Positions 36,596 through 44,039 of a DNA stretch of 64,000 nt are shown here, one piece after another (the stretch's first letter is position 1; every line of letters begins with the position of its first letter). Both the position numbers and the translations under genes were made by a program. This DNA is from Opitutus sp. GTDB lineage: Bacteria; Verrucomicrobiota; Verrucomicrobiia; Opitutales; Opitutaceae. The DNA lies in the NCBI GenBank assembly GCA_024998815.1, contig JACEUQ010000001.1, positions 620,001-684,000 of the forward strand, in the 5' to 3' direction. The notes beneath the pieces are model-generated. The model saw only the letters and a list, made by a program, of their open reading frames with translations. It was not told where the DNA came from and made no database searches.

Positions 36596-36655
36596 TAAAG
36601 GCATCTGAGGGAAACCCCTCAGCTGGATCGGCCCGAATCCTTCTTCGGCCCGTCG

Positions 36656-36684
36656 CCCTACGGACAGGGTCGTTTAATCAAGGA
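36656..36684 (+). promoter_or_regulatory. Flagellin 1 leader hairpin and ribosome-binding site
   Basis: CCCT/AGGG stem around the loop ACGGAC (36660-36665), then AAGGA at 36680-36684, 8 nt before the ATG. The stem differs fully from the other seven leaders but the ACGGA loop is kept. Confidence 0.65.
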
Positions 36685-36692
36685 AGAACATC

Positions 36693-37511
36693 ATGTCTGT
36701 CGTCATTAACACCAATTACGCGGCTACGGTCGCTTCGAATAACTTAGCCACGTCCAATAGCATGCTGCAGAAGAGCCTTAACCGGCTTTCTAGCGGCTCG
36801 AAGATCGTTTCCCCTTCTGACGATGCGGGCGGTCTTGCTGTATCCATGAAGCTCAGCGCCACGGCCAAGCGCCAGGGTGCGGTGAACAACAACATCGGCA
36901 ATGCGGTTTCCCTCCTGCAGACGCAGGACGGCGCATTAAAAGTCACCGGCAGCGTCCTGGCCCGCATCAGCGAGCTGAAGGTGCTCAACAGCGATGTCAC
37001 CAAGAGCTCGAGCGACAAGGATAACTATAACACCGAATTTGTGTCACTGCGCGCTCAGTTGACCGCGCTCACCAGTGAGAAGTTCAACGGTATCAGCCTG
37101 TTCGGTACCAGCACCATGGCGATCGCCACCACCGAGGACGCTTCGACCTCCTCCTCGGTCACGGTTGCCGCCCGCGATTTAGGCCATACTTCCTCCGGTG
37201 TCGGCGCCGTCGCCACCACCGCCACCAGCTTGACCGGCCTTCTGCTGACCGATGTCACCACCGCCTTGGAAAATGTCGCCAACATGCGCGCTTCCAACGG
37301 TGCCGAGCAAAGCCGCCTGGGCTTCGCTTCAGAACTGTTGACGATCAACAAGGCCAACCTCGAAGCCGCCACCAGTCGGATCACCGATGTGGATGTGGCT
37401 GAAGAATCTACCAATCTCGCCCGGTGGAATACGCTGGTCTCGGCAGGCACCTCGATGCTGTCGCAGGCCAATCAAAGCGCGCAGACCGCGCTCAAGCTGC
37501 TCCAGGGCTAA
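36693..37511 (+). CDS. Flagellin, first of eight tandem copies
   Basis: A 272-residue flagellin with only the conserved D0/D1 parts. N-terminal residues 1-140 include NRLSSGSKIVSPSDDAGG, C-terminal residues 190-272 include EAATSRITDVDVAEES, and a short Thr/Ser-rich middle (about 140-185) replaces the outer domains. Flagellins are exported by the flagellar type III system and polymerise into the filament. This copy is the most divergent of the eight (start NTNYAATVASNN, segment KVLNSDVTKSSSDKDNYN, extra final Gly). It is the only one with a visible sigma-28-type promoter, so it may lead the array and form the proximal filament. Confidence 0.95.
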   Translation: MSVVINTNYAATVASNNLATSNSMLQKSLNRLSSGSKIVSPSDDAGGLAVSMKLSATAKRQGAVNNNIGNAVSLLQTQDGALKVTGSVLARISELKVLNSDVTKSSSDKDNYNTEFVSLRAQLTALTSEKFNGISLFGTSTMAIATTEDASTSSSVTVAARDLGHTSSGVGAVATTATSLTGLLLTDVTTALENVANMRASNGAEQSRLGFASELLTINKANLEAATSRITDVDVAEESTNLARWNTLVSAGTSMLSQANQSAQTALKLLQG

Positions 37512-37733
37512 TAGTAACCTCCGCGTCCGCCGCCTTCGCTTCCGGCGAGGTCGAGCCGACGGGTGGATAGAGCGGTGGGTTTCCCACCTTGTCGGTTGCC
37601 GTGGGTGGTACCGCCACCCGGCACTATATAAATCCAAAAAAAAGGGCTTTGCCCCTGCATGGCCTGATCCGGACCCCTCCGGTTCCGTGACGACGACGGA
37701 TGTCGTGTAAAACTATCAAGGAAAGATAATCCC
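37512..37733 (+). other. Spacer between flagellins 1 and 2
   Basis: A 222-bp spacer, the only one without repeat A. It has hairpins GGTGGG/CCCACC (37574-37588) and GGGTGG/CCACCC (37603-37619), followed by the shared leader. The second hairpin is followed by an A-rich, not T-rich, stretch, so read-through into flagellin 2 is possible. Confidence 0.55.
37666..37722 (+). promoter_or_regulatory. Flagellin 2 leader: two hairpins and ribosome-binding site
   Basis: Stem 1 pairs GATCCGGA (37666-37673) with TCCGGTTC (37678-37685). Stem 2 pairs CGACG (37691) with TGTCG (37701) around loop ACGGA. AAGGA follows at 37718-37722. Confidence 0.7.
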
Positions 37734-38552
37734 ATGGCTGTTGTATTAAATACCAACTATTCAGCGACGATGGCGGCCAACAACTTGGCCACGTCGAGCT
37801 CGATGTTACAAAAGAGCCTCAACCGGCTCTCCAGCGGTTCAAAAATAGTAAACCCTTCCGACGACGCCGGCGGTCTGGCCGTCGCAATGAAGCTCAGCGC
37901 CACCGCAAAGCGCCAGGGCGCGGTTAATAATAACATAGGTAACGCCGTTTCATTACTGCAAACCCAGGACGGCGCCCTCAAGGTGGCCGGTAATATACTA
38001 GCCCGCATCAGCGAACTGAGAACGCTCAATGATGACGTGACCAAGAGCACCGGCGACAAGGCCAATTATAATACGGAATTCACCGCCCTGCAGTTGCAGC
38101 TCACCGCGATCACTTCGGAAAAGTTCAACGGGGTTTCAATGTTTGGCACCGCTTCAAATATGACGGTCAACGGCACGGAGGATGGTTCCACCAGCAGCCA
38201 GATCGCCATAGCGACCCGTGATTTGGGCAATACAGGCAGCGGCGTGGGGGCGGTTACCGCAGCCGCATCTCTCAGTGCAATCACTTCGGTTACAACCATT
38301 ACCACCGCTTTGGAGAACGTGGCCAACATGCGTGCCACCAACGGCGCTGAACTCAGTCGACTCGGGTTCGCCTCGGAACTTTTGATTATAAACAAAGCCA
38401 ACCTGGAGGCCGCGACAAGTCGGATAACCGACGTGGACGTGGCGGAGGAATCCACCCAGTTGGCACGTTGGAATACGATGGTCTCGGCGGGCACCTCGAT
38501 GCTCTCGCAGGCCAACCAGAGTGCGCAGACCGCACTCAAGTTGTTACAGTAA
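37734..38552 (+). CDS. Flagellin, second copy
   Basis: A 272-residue D0/D1-only flagellin starting NTNYSATMAANN. The middle reads FTALQLQLTAIT then GTASNMTVNGTEDGS, a sequence between the two central types seen in later copies. The rest matches copies 3 and 4 closely. The start is fixed by AAGGA 11 nt upstream. Downstream, repeat A3 carries a T-run in the right position for termination. The same N-terminal VVLNTNYSATMA is shared with copies 3 and 4, so these three form one subgroup. Confidence 0.95.
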   Translation: MAVVLNTNYSATMAANNLATSSSMLQKSLNRLSSGSKIVNPSDDAGGLAVAMKLSATAKRQGAVNNNIGNAVSLLQTQDGALKVAGNILARISELRTLNDDVTKSTGDKANYNTEFTALQLQLTAITSEKFNGVSMFGTASNMTVNGTEDGSTSSQIAIATRDLGNTGSGVGAVTAAASLSAITSVTTITTALENVANMRATNGAELSRLGFASELLIINKANLEAATSRITDVDVAEESTQLARWNTMVSAGTSMLSQANQSAQTALKLLQ

Positions 38553-38566
38553 TCAGGTTTTATACA

Positions 38567-38634
38567 AAAGTAGCGCAGGCTTCCAGCCTGCTGGTTTTAA
38601 ACTTCGGGCAGACTGGAAGTCTGCGCTACTTTTT
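38567..38634 (+). repeat. Two-arm repeat A3, possible terminator of flagellin 2
   Basis: The left arm is GCAGGCTTCCAGCCTGC and the right arm is GCAGACTGGAAGTCTGC, followed by CGCTACTTTTT. Each arm can fold alone as a 7-bp stem; the left arm differs by a paired GC-for-AT change, so its own stem is kept. Confidence 0.85.
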
Positions 38635-38691
38635 CGCACCTCTCGCGTTCAGCGATGATCGCTCCCCCTTATTTTAGATATAATAAAGCCT

Positions 38692-38747
38692 GATCAGGAC
38701 TCCTCCTGATCCGTGACGACGACGGATGTCGTTCAAACCATCAAGGA
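38692..38747 (+). promoter_or_regulatory. Flagellin 3 leader: two hairpins and ribosome-binding site
   Basis: Stem 1 pairs GATCAGGA (38692-38699) with TCCTGATC (38704-38711), a perfect 8-bp pair. Stem 2 is CGACG/TGTCG around ACGGA (38722-38726). AAGGA is at 38743-38747. A TATAAT-like sequence (about 38680) precedes it. Confidence 0.7.
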
Positions 38748-38758
38748 AAGATAATCCC

Positions 38759-39577
38759 ATGGCTGTTGTACTAAATACCAACTATTCAGCGACGATGGCG
38801 GCCAACAATTTGGCCTCCTCCAGTTCAATGTTACAAAAGAGCCTTAACCGGCTCTCCAGCGGTTCCAAAATCGTTAACCCCTCCGATGACGCCGGCGGTC
38901 TGGCCGTCTCGATGAAACTCAGCGCCACCGCCAAGCGACAGGGCGCGGTTAATAATAACATCGGTAACGCGGTTTCACCCCTGCAAACCCAGGACGGCGG
39001 CCTTAAAGTGGCCGGTAGTATTTTGGCCCGCATCAGCGAACTGCGCACCCTCAACGATGACGTCACTAAGAGCACGGGTGACAAGGCCAATTATAATACC
39101 GAGTTCGTTGCCTTATCGGCCCAGTTGACGGCCATTGCCTCGGAAAAGTTCAACGGGGTGTCCATGTTCGGCACCAGTTCGAGTATGACCGTCAACGGCA
39201 CGGAGGACGGCGCAACCACGAGCCAAATTGCCATCGCCGCCCGAGATTTGACACACACCAGCACGGGTGTGGGAGCGGTTACCGCCGCGACCGCACTGAG
39301 TATGATCACCTCGGTGACAACGATCACCACCGCACTGGAAAATGTGGCCAAAATGCGTGCCACCAACGGCTCAGAGCTGAGCCGGCTGGGTTTCGACTCC
39401 GAACTGTTGACGATCAACAAGGCTAATCTGGAGGCGGCGACGAGTCGGATCACCGACGTGGACGTGGCGGAGGAATCCACTCAGCTGGCGAGGTGGAATA
39501 CCATGGTCTCGGCGGGCACCTCAATGCTCTCCCAGGCAAATCAGAGTGCGCAGACCGCACTCAAGTTACTGCAGTAA
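38759..39577 (+). CDS. Flagellin, third copy
   Basis: A 272-residue D0/D1-only flagellin from the ATG at 38759, preceded by AAGGA. An in-frame ATG at 38726 would start inside the leader hairpin loop and was rejected. It carries several changes absent from the other copies: NAVSPLQTQDGGLK (Pro for Leu and Gly for Ala), AKMRATNGSELSRLGFDSELL. The middle is of the VALSAQLTAIASEK/GTSSSMTVNGTEDG type shared with copies 4 and 7. A proline in the long D1 helix might weaken filament packing, so this copy may be less functional. Confidence 0.93.
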   Translation: MAVVLNTNYSATMAANNLASSSSMLQKSLNRLSSGSKIVNPSDDAGGLAVSMKLSATAKRQGAVNNNIGNAVSPLQTQDGGLKVAGSILARISELRTLNDDVTKSTGDKANYNTEFVALSAQLTAIASEKFNGVSMFGTSSSMTVNGTEDGATTSQIAIAARDLTHTSTGVGAVTAATALSMITSVTTITTALENVAKMRATNGSELSRLGFDSELLTINKANLEAATSRITDVDVAEESTQLARWNTMVSAGTSMLSQANQSAQTALKLLQ

Positions 39578-39590
39578 GATTTGGAGATAT

Positions 39591-39658
39591 AAAGTAGCGC
39601 AGGCTTCCAGCCTGCTGGTTTTAAACTTCGGGCAGACTGGAAGTCTGCGCTACTTTTT
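39591..39658 (+). repeat. Two-arm repeat A4, possible terminator of flagellin 3
   Basis: Arms as in A3 (GCAGGCTTCCAGCCTGC, then GCAGACTGGAAGTCTGC), ending CGCTACTTTTT. It is almost identical to A3, including the loop sequence between the arms. Confidence 0.85.
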
Positions 39659-39717
39659 GGCTCTTCTCGCGTTCAGCGATGACCGCTCCCCCTTTTTTCA
39701 TAGATATACCATGGCCT

Positions 39718-39774
39718 GATCTGGACCTCTCCAGATCCGTGGCGACACCGGATGTCGTATTAAAAAATCAAGGA
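39718..39774 (+). promoter_or_regulatory. Flagellin 4 leader: two hairpins and ribosome-binding site
   Basis: Stem 1 pairs GATCTGGA with TCCAGATC (39730-39737). Stem 2 is CGACA (39743) and TGTCG (39753) around loop CCGGA; its closing pair is A-T, where copies 6-8 have G-C. AAGGA is at 39770-39774. Confidence 0.7.
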
Positions 39775-39785
39775 AAGATAATCCC

Positions 39786-40604
39786 ATGGCTGTTGTATTA
39801 AATACCAACTATTCGGCAACGATGGCGTCCAATAATTTGGCGTCCTCCAGTTCAATGCTACAAAAGAGCCTCAACCGGCTCTCGAGCGGTTCCAAAATCG
39901 TAAACCCTTCGGACGACGCCGGCGGTCTGGCTGTCTCGATGAAACTCAGCGCCACGGCAAAACGCCAAGGCGCGGTTAATAATAATATCGGTAATGCGGT
40001 CTCACTCCTTCAAACTCAGGACGGTGCACTTAAAGTCACCGGCAATATTCTGGCCCGTATCAGCGAGCTGCGCACCCTTAACGACGACGTCACCAAGAGC
40101 ACCGGTGACAAAGCCAACTATAATACCGAGTTTGTGGCATTATCGAGCCAGTTGACCGCCATTGCCTCGGAAAAGTTTAACGGGATCGCGCTATTTGGCA
40201 CCAGTTCCGCGCAAACGGTCAATGGTACGGAGGATGCCGCCACCAGTAGTCAAATTTCCGTGGCGGCACGTGATTTATCGCACACCAGCACGGGTGTGGG
40301 CGCGGTTACTGCGGCGACCGCACTGAGCATGATCACCTCGATTTCGACCATTACCACCGCACTGGAAAACGTGGCCAATATGCGAGCCACCAACGGTGCC
40401 GAGCAAAGCCGCCTCAGCTTTGCCTTCGAATTATTGACTATTAATAAGGCCAATTTGGAAGCCGCCACCAGTCGAATCACCGACGTGGATGTGGCGGAGG
40501 AATCCACCCAGTTGGCGAGGTGGAATACGATGGTCTCGGCGGGCACCTCGATGCTCTCGCAGGCCAATCAGAGTGCGCAGACCGCACTCAAACTGCTCCA
40601 GTAA
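39786..40604 (+). CDS. Flagellin, fourth copy
   Basis: A 272-residue D0/D1-only flagellin starting NTNYSATMASNN. The middle (GTSSAQTVNGTEDAAT, ARDLSHTSTGVGAV, ALSMITSIST) belongs to the same central type as copies 3 and 7. It has SFAFELL where most others have GFASELL, a Ser-to-Phe change in the D1 helix. The rest of both termini is standard. The start is set by AAGGA 11 nt upstream, and repeat A5 follows. Confidence 0.94.
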   Translation: MAVVLNTNYSATMASNNLASSSSMLQKSLNRLSSGSKIVNPSDDAGGLAVSMKLSATAKRQGAVNNNIGNAVSLLQTQDGALKVTGNILARISELRTLNDDVTKSTGDKANYNTEFVALSSQLTAIASEKFNGIALFGTSSAQTVNGTEDAATSSQISVAARDLSHTSTGVGAVTAATALSMITSISTITTALENVANMRATNGAEQSRLSFAFELLTINKANLEAATSRITDVDVAEESTQLARWNTMVSAGTSMLSQANQSAQTALKLLQ

Positions 40605-40617
40605 TCTGGTTGTATAT

Positions 40618-40686
40618 AAAAGTAGCGCAGGCTTCCAGCCTGCTGGTTTGTGAATTCAGGCAGACTGGAAGTCTGCGCTACTTTTT
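40618..40686 (+). repeat. Two-arm repeat A5, possible terminator of flagellin 4
   Basis: Left arm GCAGGCTTCCAGCCTGC and right arm GCAGACTGGAAGTCTGC, ending CGCTACTTTTT. The loop between arms has diverged slightly from A3 and A4. Confidence 0.85.
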
Positions 40687-40742
40687 CGCCCACCGCTCAC
40701 GGCGGTGACGGCTCCCCCTTATTTTTAGATAAACCCAGGCCT

Positions 40743-40799
40743 GATCGGGACCTCTCCCAATCCGTGGCGACTCCGGAAGTCGTATAACAAAATCAAGGA
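40743..40799 (+). promoter_or_regulatory. Flagellin 5 leader: two hairpins and ribosome-binding site
   Basis: Stem 1 GATCGGGA (40743) and TCCCAATC (40755) with one C-A mismatch. Stem 2 CGACT (40768) and AGTCG (40778) around CCGGA; the closing pair is T-A, a compensated change. AAGGA is at 40795-40799. Confidence 0.7.
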
Positions 40800-40810
40800 A
40801 AGATACCACC

Positions 40811-41632
40811 ATGTCAGTCGTACTTAATACCAATCAGACCGCAACGATGGCCTCCAACAACTTGGCCACCTCCAGTTCCATGCTGCAAAAGAGCCTCAAC
40901 CGGCTTTCCAGTGGTTCGAAAATAGTTAATCCCTCGGACGATGCTGGCGGTTTGGCCGTCTCCATGAAGCTCAGTGCCACGGCCAAACGTCAGGGCGCGG
41001 TTAATAATAATATCGGTAATGCCGTTTCATTACTACAGACTCAGGATGGCGCCCTGAAGGTTGCGGGCAAGATCCTCGATCGTATCAGCGAGCTGCGCAC
41101 GCTCAACGATGACGTCACTAAGAGCACCGGTGATAAGGCCAACTACAATACCGAGTTTACTGCTCTGCAGAGCCAGTTGACCGCGATCACCTCGGAAAAG
41201 TTTAACGGGATTGCCTTGTTCGGCACCTCAACCAGTACGGTCAACGCAACCGAGGATGCCAGCACCAGCACCCAGATTACGGTTTCGGGGCGCGATCTCG
41301 GTTCTACAACCACAACGGTGGGTGTGGGTAACATCACCGCAGCGGGCTCGCTCAGTGCGATCACCTCGATTGATACGATTAAAAACGCGATCGAGAACGT
41401 CGCGACGATGCGCGCCACCAACGGTGCCGAACAAAGCCGTCTCGGCTTCGCTTCGGAGTTATTAACTGTCAATAAAGCCAACTTGGAGGCGGCGACCAGC
41501 CGAATCACCGACGTTGATGTCGCGGATGAATCCACGCAGTTGGCTCGCTGGAATACGATGGTCTCAGCGGGCACTTCGATGCTTACCCAGGCCAATCAGA
41601 GCTCGCAGACCGCGCTCAAGCTCCTGCAGTAA
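40811..41632 (+). CDS. Flagellin, fifth copy
   Basis: A 273-residue D0/D1-only flagellin and the first of the second subgroup, starting SVVLNTNQTATMASNN, with KVAGKILDRISEL. The middle is FTALQSQLTAIT, GTSTSTVNATEDAST and SGRDLGSTTTT, a type shared with copies 6 and 8. Near the end it reads VADESTQLARW and MLTQANQSSQ where all others have VAEES and MLSQANQSAQ. The leader has AAGGA and an ACCACC before the ATG. Confidence 0.94.
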   Translation: MSVVLNTNQTATMASNNLATSSSMLQKSLNRLSSGSKIVNPSDDAGGLAVSMKLSATAKRQGAVNNNIGNAVSLLQTQDGALKVAGKILDRISELRTLNDDVTKSTGDKANYNTEFTALQSQLTAITSEKFNGIALFGTSTSTVNATEDASTSTQITVSGRDLGSTTTTVGVGNITAAGSLSAITSIDTIKNAIENVATMRATNGAEQSRLGFASELLTVNKANLEAATSRITDVDVADESTQLARWNTMVSAGTSMLTQANQSSQTALKLLQ

Positions 41633-41655
41633 ACTATATATAATGGGTTCGACCG

Positions 41656-41723
41656 AATAGTAGCGCAGGCTTCCAGCCTGCAGGTTTGAGGTCGGAGCAG
41701 ACTGGAAGTCTGCGCTACTTTTT
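41656..41723 (+). repeat. Two-arm repeat A6, possible terminator of flagellin 5
   Basis: Left arm GCAGGCTTCCAGCCTGC, right arm GCAGACTGGAAGTCTGC and CGCTACTTTTT. The loop (AGGTTTGAGGTCGGA) is shared in style with A7 and A8. Confidence 0.85.
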
Positions 41724-41807
41724 CGTGACCCATTAATTTCCTCACTTTCCCAATCCCGCTTTTGGCGGGGCTGGTTCCCACTTTAGGGCTTACGCCCCAA
41801 ACGGTTT

Positions 41808-41868
41808 GATCTGAGCCGCTCCTTTTCAGATCCGAGGCGACGACGGACGTCGCATTTATAATCAAGGA
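41808..41868 (+). promoter_or_regulatory. Flagellin 6 leader: two hairpins and ribosome-binding site
   Basis: Stem 1 GATCTGA (41808) and TCAGATC (41826) with a longer loop. Stem 2 CGACG (41838) and CGTCG (41848) around ACGGA; the closing pair is G-C. AAGGA is at 41864-41868. Confidence 0.7.
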
Positions 41869-41879
41869 AAGATACTACC

Positions 41880-42701
41880 ATGTCAGTCGTACTTAATACT
41901 AATCAGACGGCCACAATGGCCTCCAACAACCTGGCCACCTCCAGTTCGATGCTGCAAAAGAGCCTCAACCGGCTCTCCAGCGGCTCTAAAATTGTTAACC
42001 CCTCCGACGACGCCGGCGGTTTGGCCGTGTCGATGAAACTCAGTGCCACAGCCAAGCGCCAGGGTGCCGTTAATAGTAACATCGGCAATGCGGTCTCACT
42101 GCTGCAAACCCAAGACGGCGCCCTCAAGGTTGCCGGTAAGATCCTCGATCGTATCAGCGAGCTGCGCACGCTCAATGATGACGTGACCAAGAGCACCGGC
42201 GACAAAGCCAACTACAACACCGAGTTTACGGCGTTGCAGAGTCAGCTCACGGCGATCACCTCGGAGAAATTCAACGGCGTGGCCTTGTTCGGCAGCACCA
42301 CCAGCACGGTGTTCGCTACCGAAGATGCCTCCACTAGCAGCCAGATCGTTGTGTCTGGCCGTGACTTGGGGGCCACGGGCAGCGCTGGCGGTATTGGTTC
42401 TGTAACGTCCGCCAGTTCGTTGACCGGCATAGCTGCGATTTCAACCGTGACCACAGCGATCGAAAACGTGGCTACCATGCGCGCTCAGAATGGTGCCGAG
42501 CAGAGCCGGTTAAGCTTCGCCTCTGAACTGTTAACAGTGAACAAGGCGAACCTTGAGGCGGCGACCAGTCGGATCACCGACGTGGACGTGGCGGAGGAAT
42601 CCACGCAGCTGGCGCGTTGGAATACGATGGTCTCTGCGGGCACCTCGATGCTCTCGCAGGCCAACCAGAGTGCGCAGACCGCCCTGCGTCTGCTGCAGTA
42701 A
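41880..42701 (+). CDS. Flagellin, sixth copy
   Basis: A 273-residue D0/D1-only flagellin. The first half is nearly the same as copies 7 and 8 (VNSNIGNAVSLLQ, KILDRISEL). The middle is its own variant: GSTTSTVFATEDASTSSQ, RDLGATGSAGGIGSV, then SLTGIAAIST. It has MRAQNGAEQSRLSFASELL. The leader and about 120 bp upstream are practically identical to those of copy 7, showing a recent duplication of this unit. Confidence 0.94.
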   Translation: MSVVLNTNQTATMASNNLATSSSMLQKSLNRLSSGSKIVNPSDDAGGLAVSMKLSATAKRQGAVNSNIGNAVSLLQTQDGALKVAGKILDRISELRTLNDDVTKSTGDKANYNTEFTALQSQLTAITSEKFNGVALFGSTTSTVFATEDASTSSQIVVSGRDLGATGSAGGIGSVTSASSLTGIAAISTVTTAIENVATMRAQNGAEQSRLSFASELLTVNKANLEAATSRITDVDVAEESTQLARWNTMVSAGTSMLSQANQSAQTALRLLQ

Positions 42702-42731
42702 GTTGGTTCGTTATATAACAGGATCGACCGA

Positions 42732-42797
42732 GAAGTAGCGCAGGCTTCCAGCCTGCAGGTTTGAGGACGGAGCAGACTGGAAGTCTGCGCTACTTTC
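42732..42797 (+). repeat. Two-arm repeat A7, possible terminator of flagellin 6
   Basis: Same arms as A6, but the right arm ends CGCTACTTTCG, so the T-run is only three long and a terminator role is weaker here. Confidence 0.8.
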
Positions 42798-42889
42798 GAG
42801 CGTTCCATACTATTAAATTCACACACCATTTCGTCCCATTCCCATCGGAATCGGGATACCCACTTTAGGGCTTACGCCCCAAACGGTTT

Positions 42890-42950
42890 GATCTGAGCCG
42901 CTCCTTTTCAGATCCGAGGCGACGACGGACGTCGCATTTATAATCAAGGA
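42890..42950 (+). promoter_or_regulatory. Flagellin 7 leader: two hairpins and ribosome-binding site
   Basis: Copy of the flagellin 6 leader: stem 1 GATCTGA/TCAGATC, stem 2 CGACG (42920) and CGTCG (42930) around ACGGA, AAGGA at 42946-42950. Confidence 0.7.
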
Positions 42951-42961
42951 AAGATACTACC

Positions 42962-43780
42962 ATGTCAGTCGTACTTAATACTAATCAGACGGCCACAATG
43001 GCCTCCAACAACTTGGCGACCTCCAGTTCGATGCTGCAAAAGAGCCTCAACCGGCTCTCCAGCGGTTCGAAAATCGTCAATCCCTCGGACGACGCCGGCG
43101 GTTTGGCCGTGTCGATGAAACTCAGTGCCACGGCCAAGCGCCAGGGCGCAGTTAATAGTAACATCGGCAATGCGGTCTCACTGCTGCAAACTCAGGACGG
43201 CGCCCTCAAGGTTGCCGGTAAGATCCTCGATCGTATCAGCGAGCTGCGCACGCTCAATGATGACGTGACCAAGAGCACTGGTGATAAGGCTAACTATAAC
43301 ACCGAATTCGTGGCATTATCCAGTCAGTTGACGGCAATTGCCTCGGAGAAGTTTAACGGTGTAGCGATGTTCGGAACCAGCTCTGGTGCCACGGTCAACG
43401 CAACCGAAGACGCCTCCACTGCCAGCCAGATATCGATTTCGGCTCGTGACTTGACTAGCACCGCTACGGGTATGGGCGCGGTCACCGCAGCCACCGCGCT
43501 GAGTATGATCACGGCGATCTCCACGGTGACAGCCGCGATCGAAAACGTGGCCACCATGCGCGCCTCCAACGGTGCCGAACAAAGCCGTCTCGGCTTCGCC
43601 TCGGAACTGTTGACCGTCAACAAGGCCAATCTGGAGGCCGCGACCAGTCGGATCACCGACGTGGATGTGGCCGAGGAATCGACCCAGTTGGCGCGTTGGA
43701 ATACGATGGTATCGGCGGGTACGTCGATGCTCTCGCAGGCCAATCAGAGTGCGCAGACCGCGTTGCGGCTCCTGCAGTAA
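42962..43780 (+). CDS. Flagellin, seventh copy
   Basis: A 272-residue D0/D1-only flagellin that is a mosaic. Its N-terminal 120 residues match copies 6 and 8 (NTNQTATMASNN, VNSNIGN, KILDRISEL). From FVALSSQLTAIASEK to ATALSMITAIST the middle matches copies 3 and 4. The C-terminus returns to the copy 6/8 form (TAIENV-like AAIENVATMRASNGAEQ, TALRLLQ). This pattern is best explained by gene conversion between neighbours. Start fixed by AAGGA upstream. Confidence 0.94.
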   Translation: MSVVLNTNQTATMASNNLATSSSMLQKSLNRLSSGSKIVNPSDDAGGLAVSMKLSATAKRQGAVNSNIGNAVSLLQTQDGALKVAGKILDRISELRTLNDDVTKSTGDKANYNTEFVALSSQLTAIASEKFNGVAMFGTSSGATVNATEDASTASQISISARDLTSTATGMGAVTAATALSMITAISTVTAAIENVATMRASNGAEQSRLGFASELLTVNKANLEAATSRITDVDVAEESTQLARWNTMVSAGTSMLSQANQSAQTALRLLQ

Positions 43781-43809
43781 GCCGGGTCGTTATATAGTAG
43801 GATACGCCG

Positions 43810-43875
43810 AAAAGTAGCGCAGGCTTCCAGCCTGCATGTTTGAGGACGGAGCAGACTGGAAGTCTGCGCTACTTT
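43810..43875 (+). repeat. Two-arm repeat A8, possible terminator of flagellin 7
   Basis: Left arm GCAGGCTTCCAGCCTGC and right arm GCAGACTGGAAGTCTGC, ending CGCTACTTTCG with a short T-run, like A7. Confidence 0.8.
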
Positions 43876-43967
43876 CGCCTGTTCTATAATATATAAAACA
43901 CACCTCATTTCGTCCCATTCCTATCAGAATCGGATTGCCAACTTGGAGTTTATACTCCGAACGGTTT

Positions 43968-44028
43968 GATCTGAGCCGCTCCCTTTCAGATTCGTGGCGA
44001 CGACGGACGTCGCATTAATAATCAAGGA
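43968..44028 (+). promoter_or_regulatory. Flagellin 8 leader: two hairpins and ribosome-binding site
   Basis: Stem 1 GATCTGA and TCAGATT with one mismatch. Stem 2 CGACG (43998) and CGTCG (44008) around ACGGA. AAGGA is at 44024-44028. Confidence 0.68.
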
Positions 44029-44039
44029 AAGATACTACC

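Larger units (their letters stand above)
36239..36692. other. Non-coding region upstream of the flagellin array
   Basis: A stretch of 454 bp without a gene. It holds an inverted repeat after purT (36298-36323), a T-rich stretch (36400-36480), a TAAAGTTT sigma-28-type element (36569), a small hairpin CTGAGG/CCTCAG near 36605-36622 and the first flagellin leader hairpins (36625-36669). It is clearly less GC-rich than its surroundings. No open frame worth reporting. Confidence 0.7.

Noticed and set aside
38567-43875. CRISPR-like spaced repeats among the flagellins
   Set aside because: The regular spacing comes from gene duplication; the repeats are hairpins between full genes.
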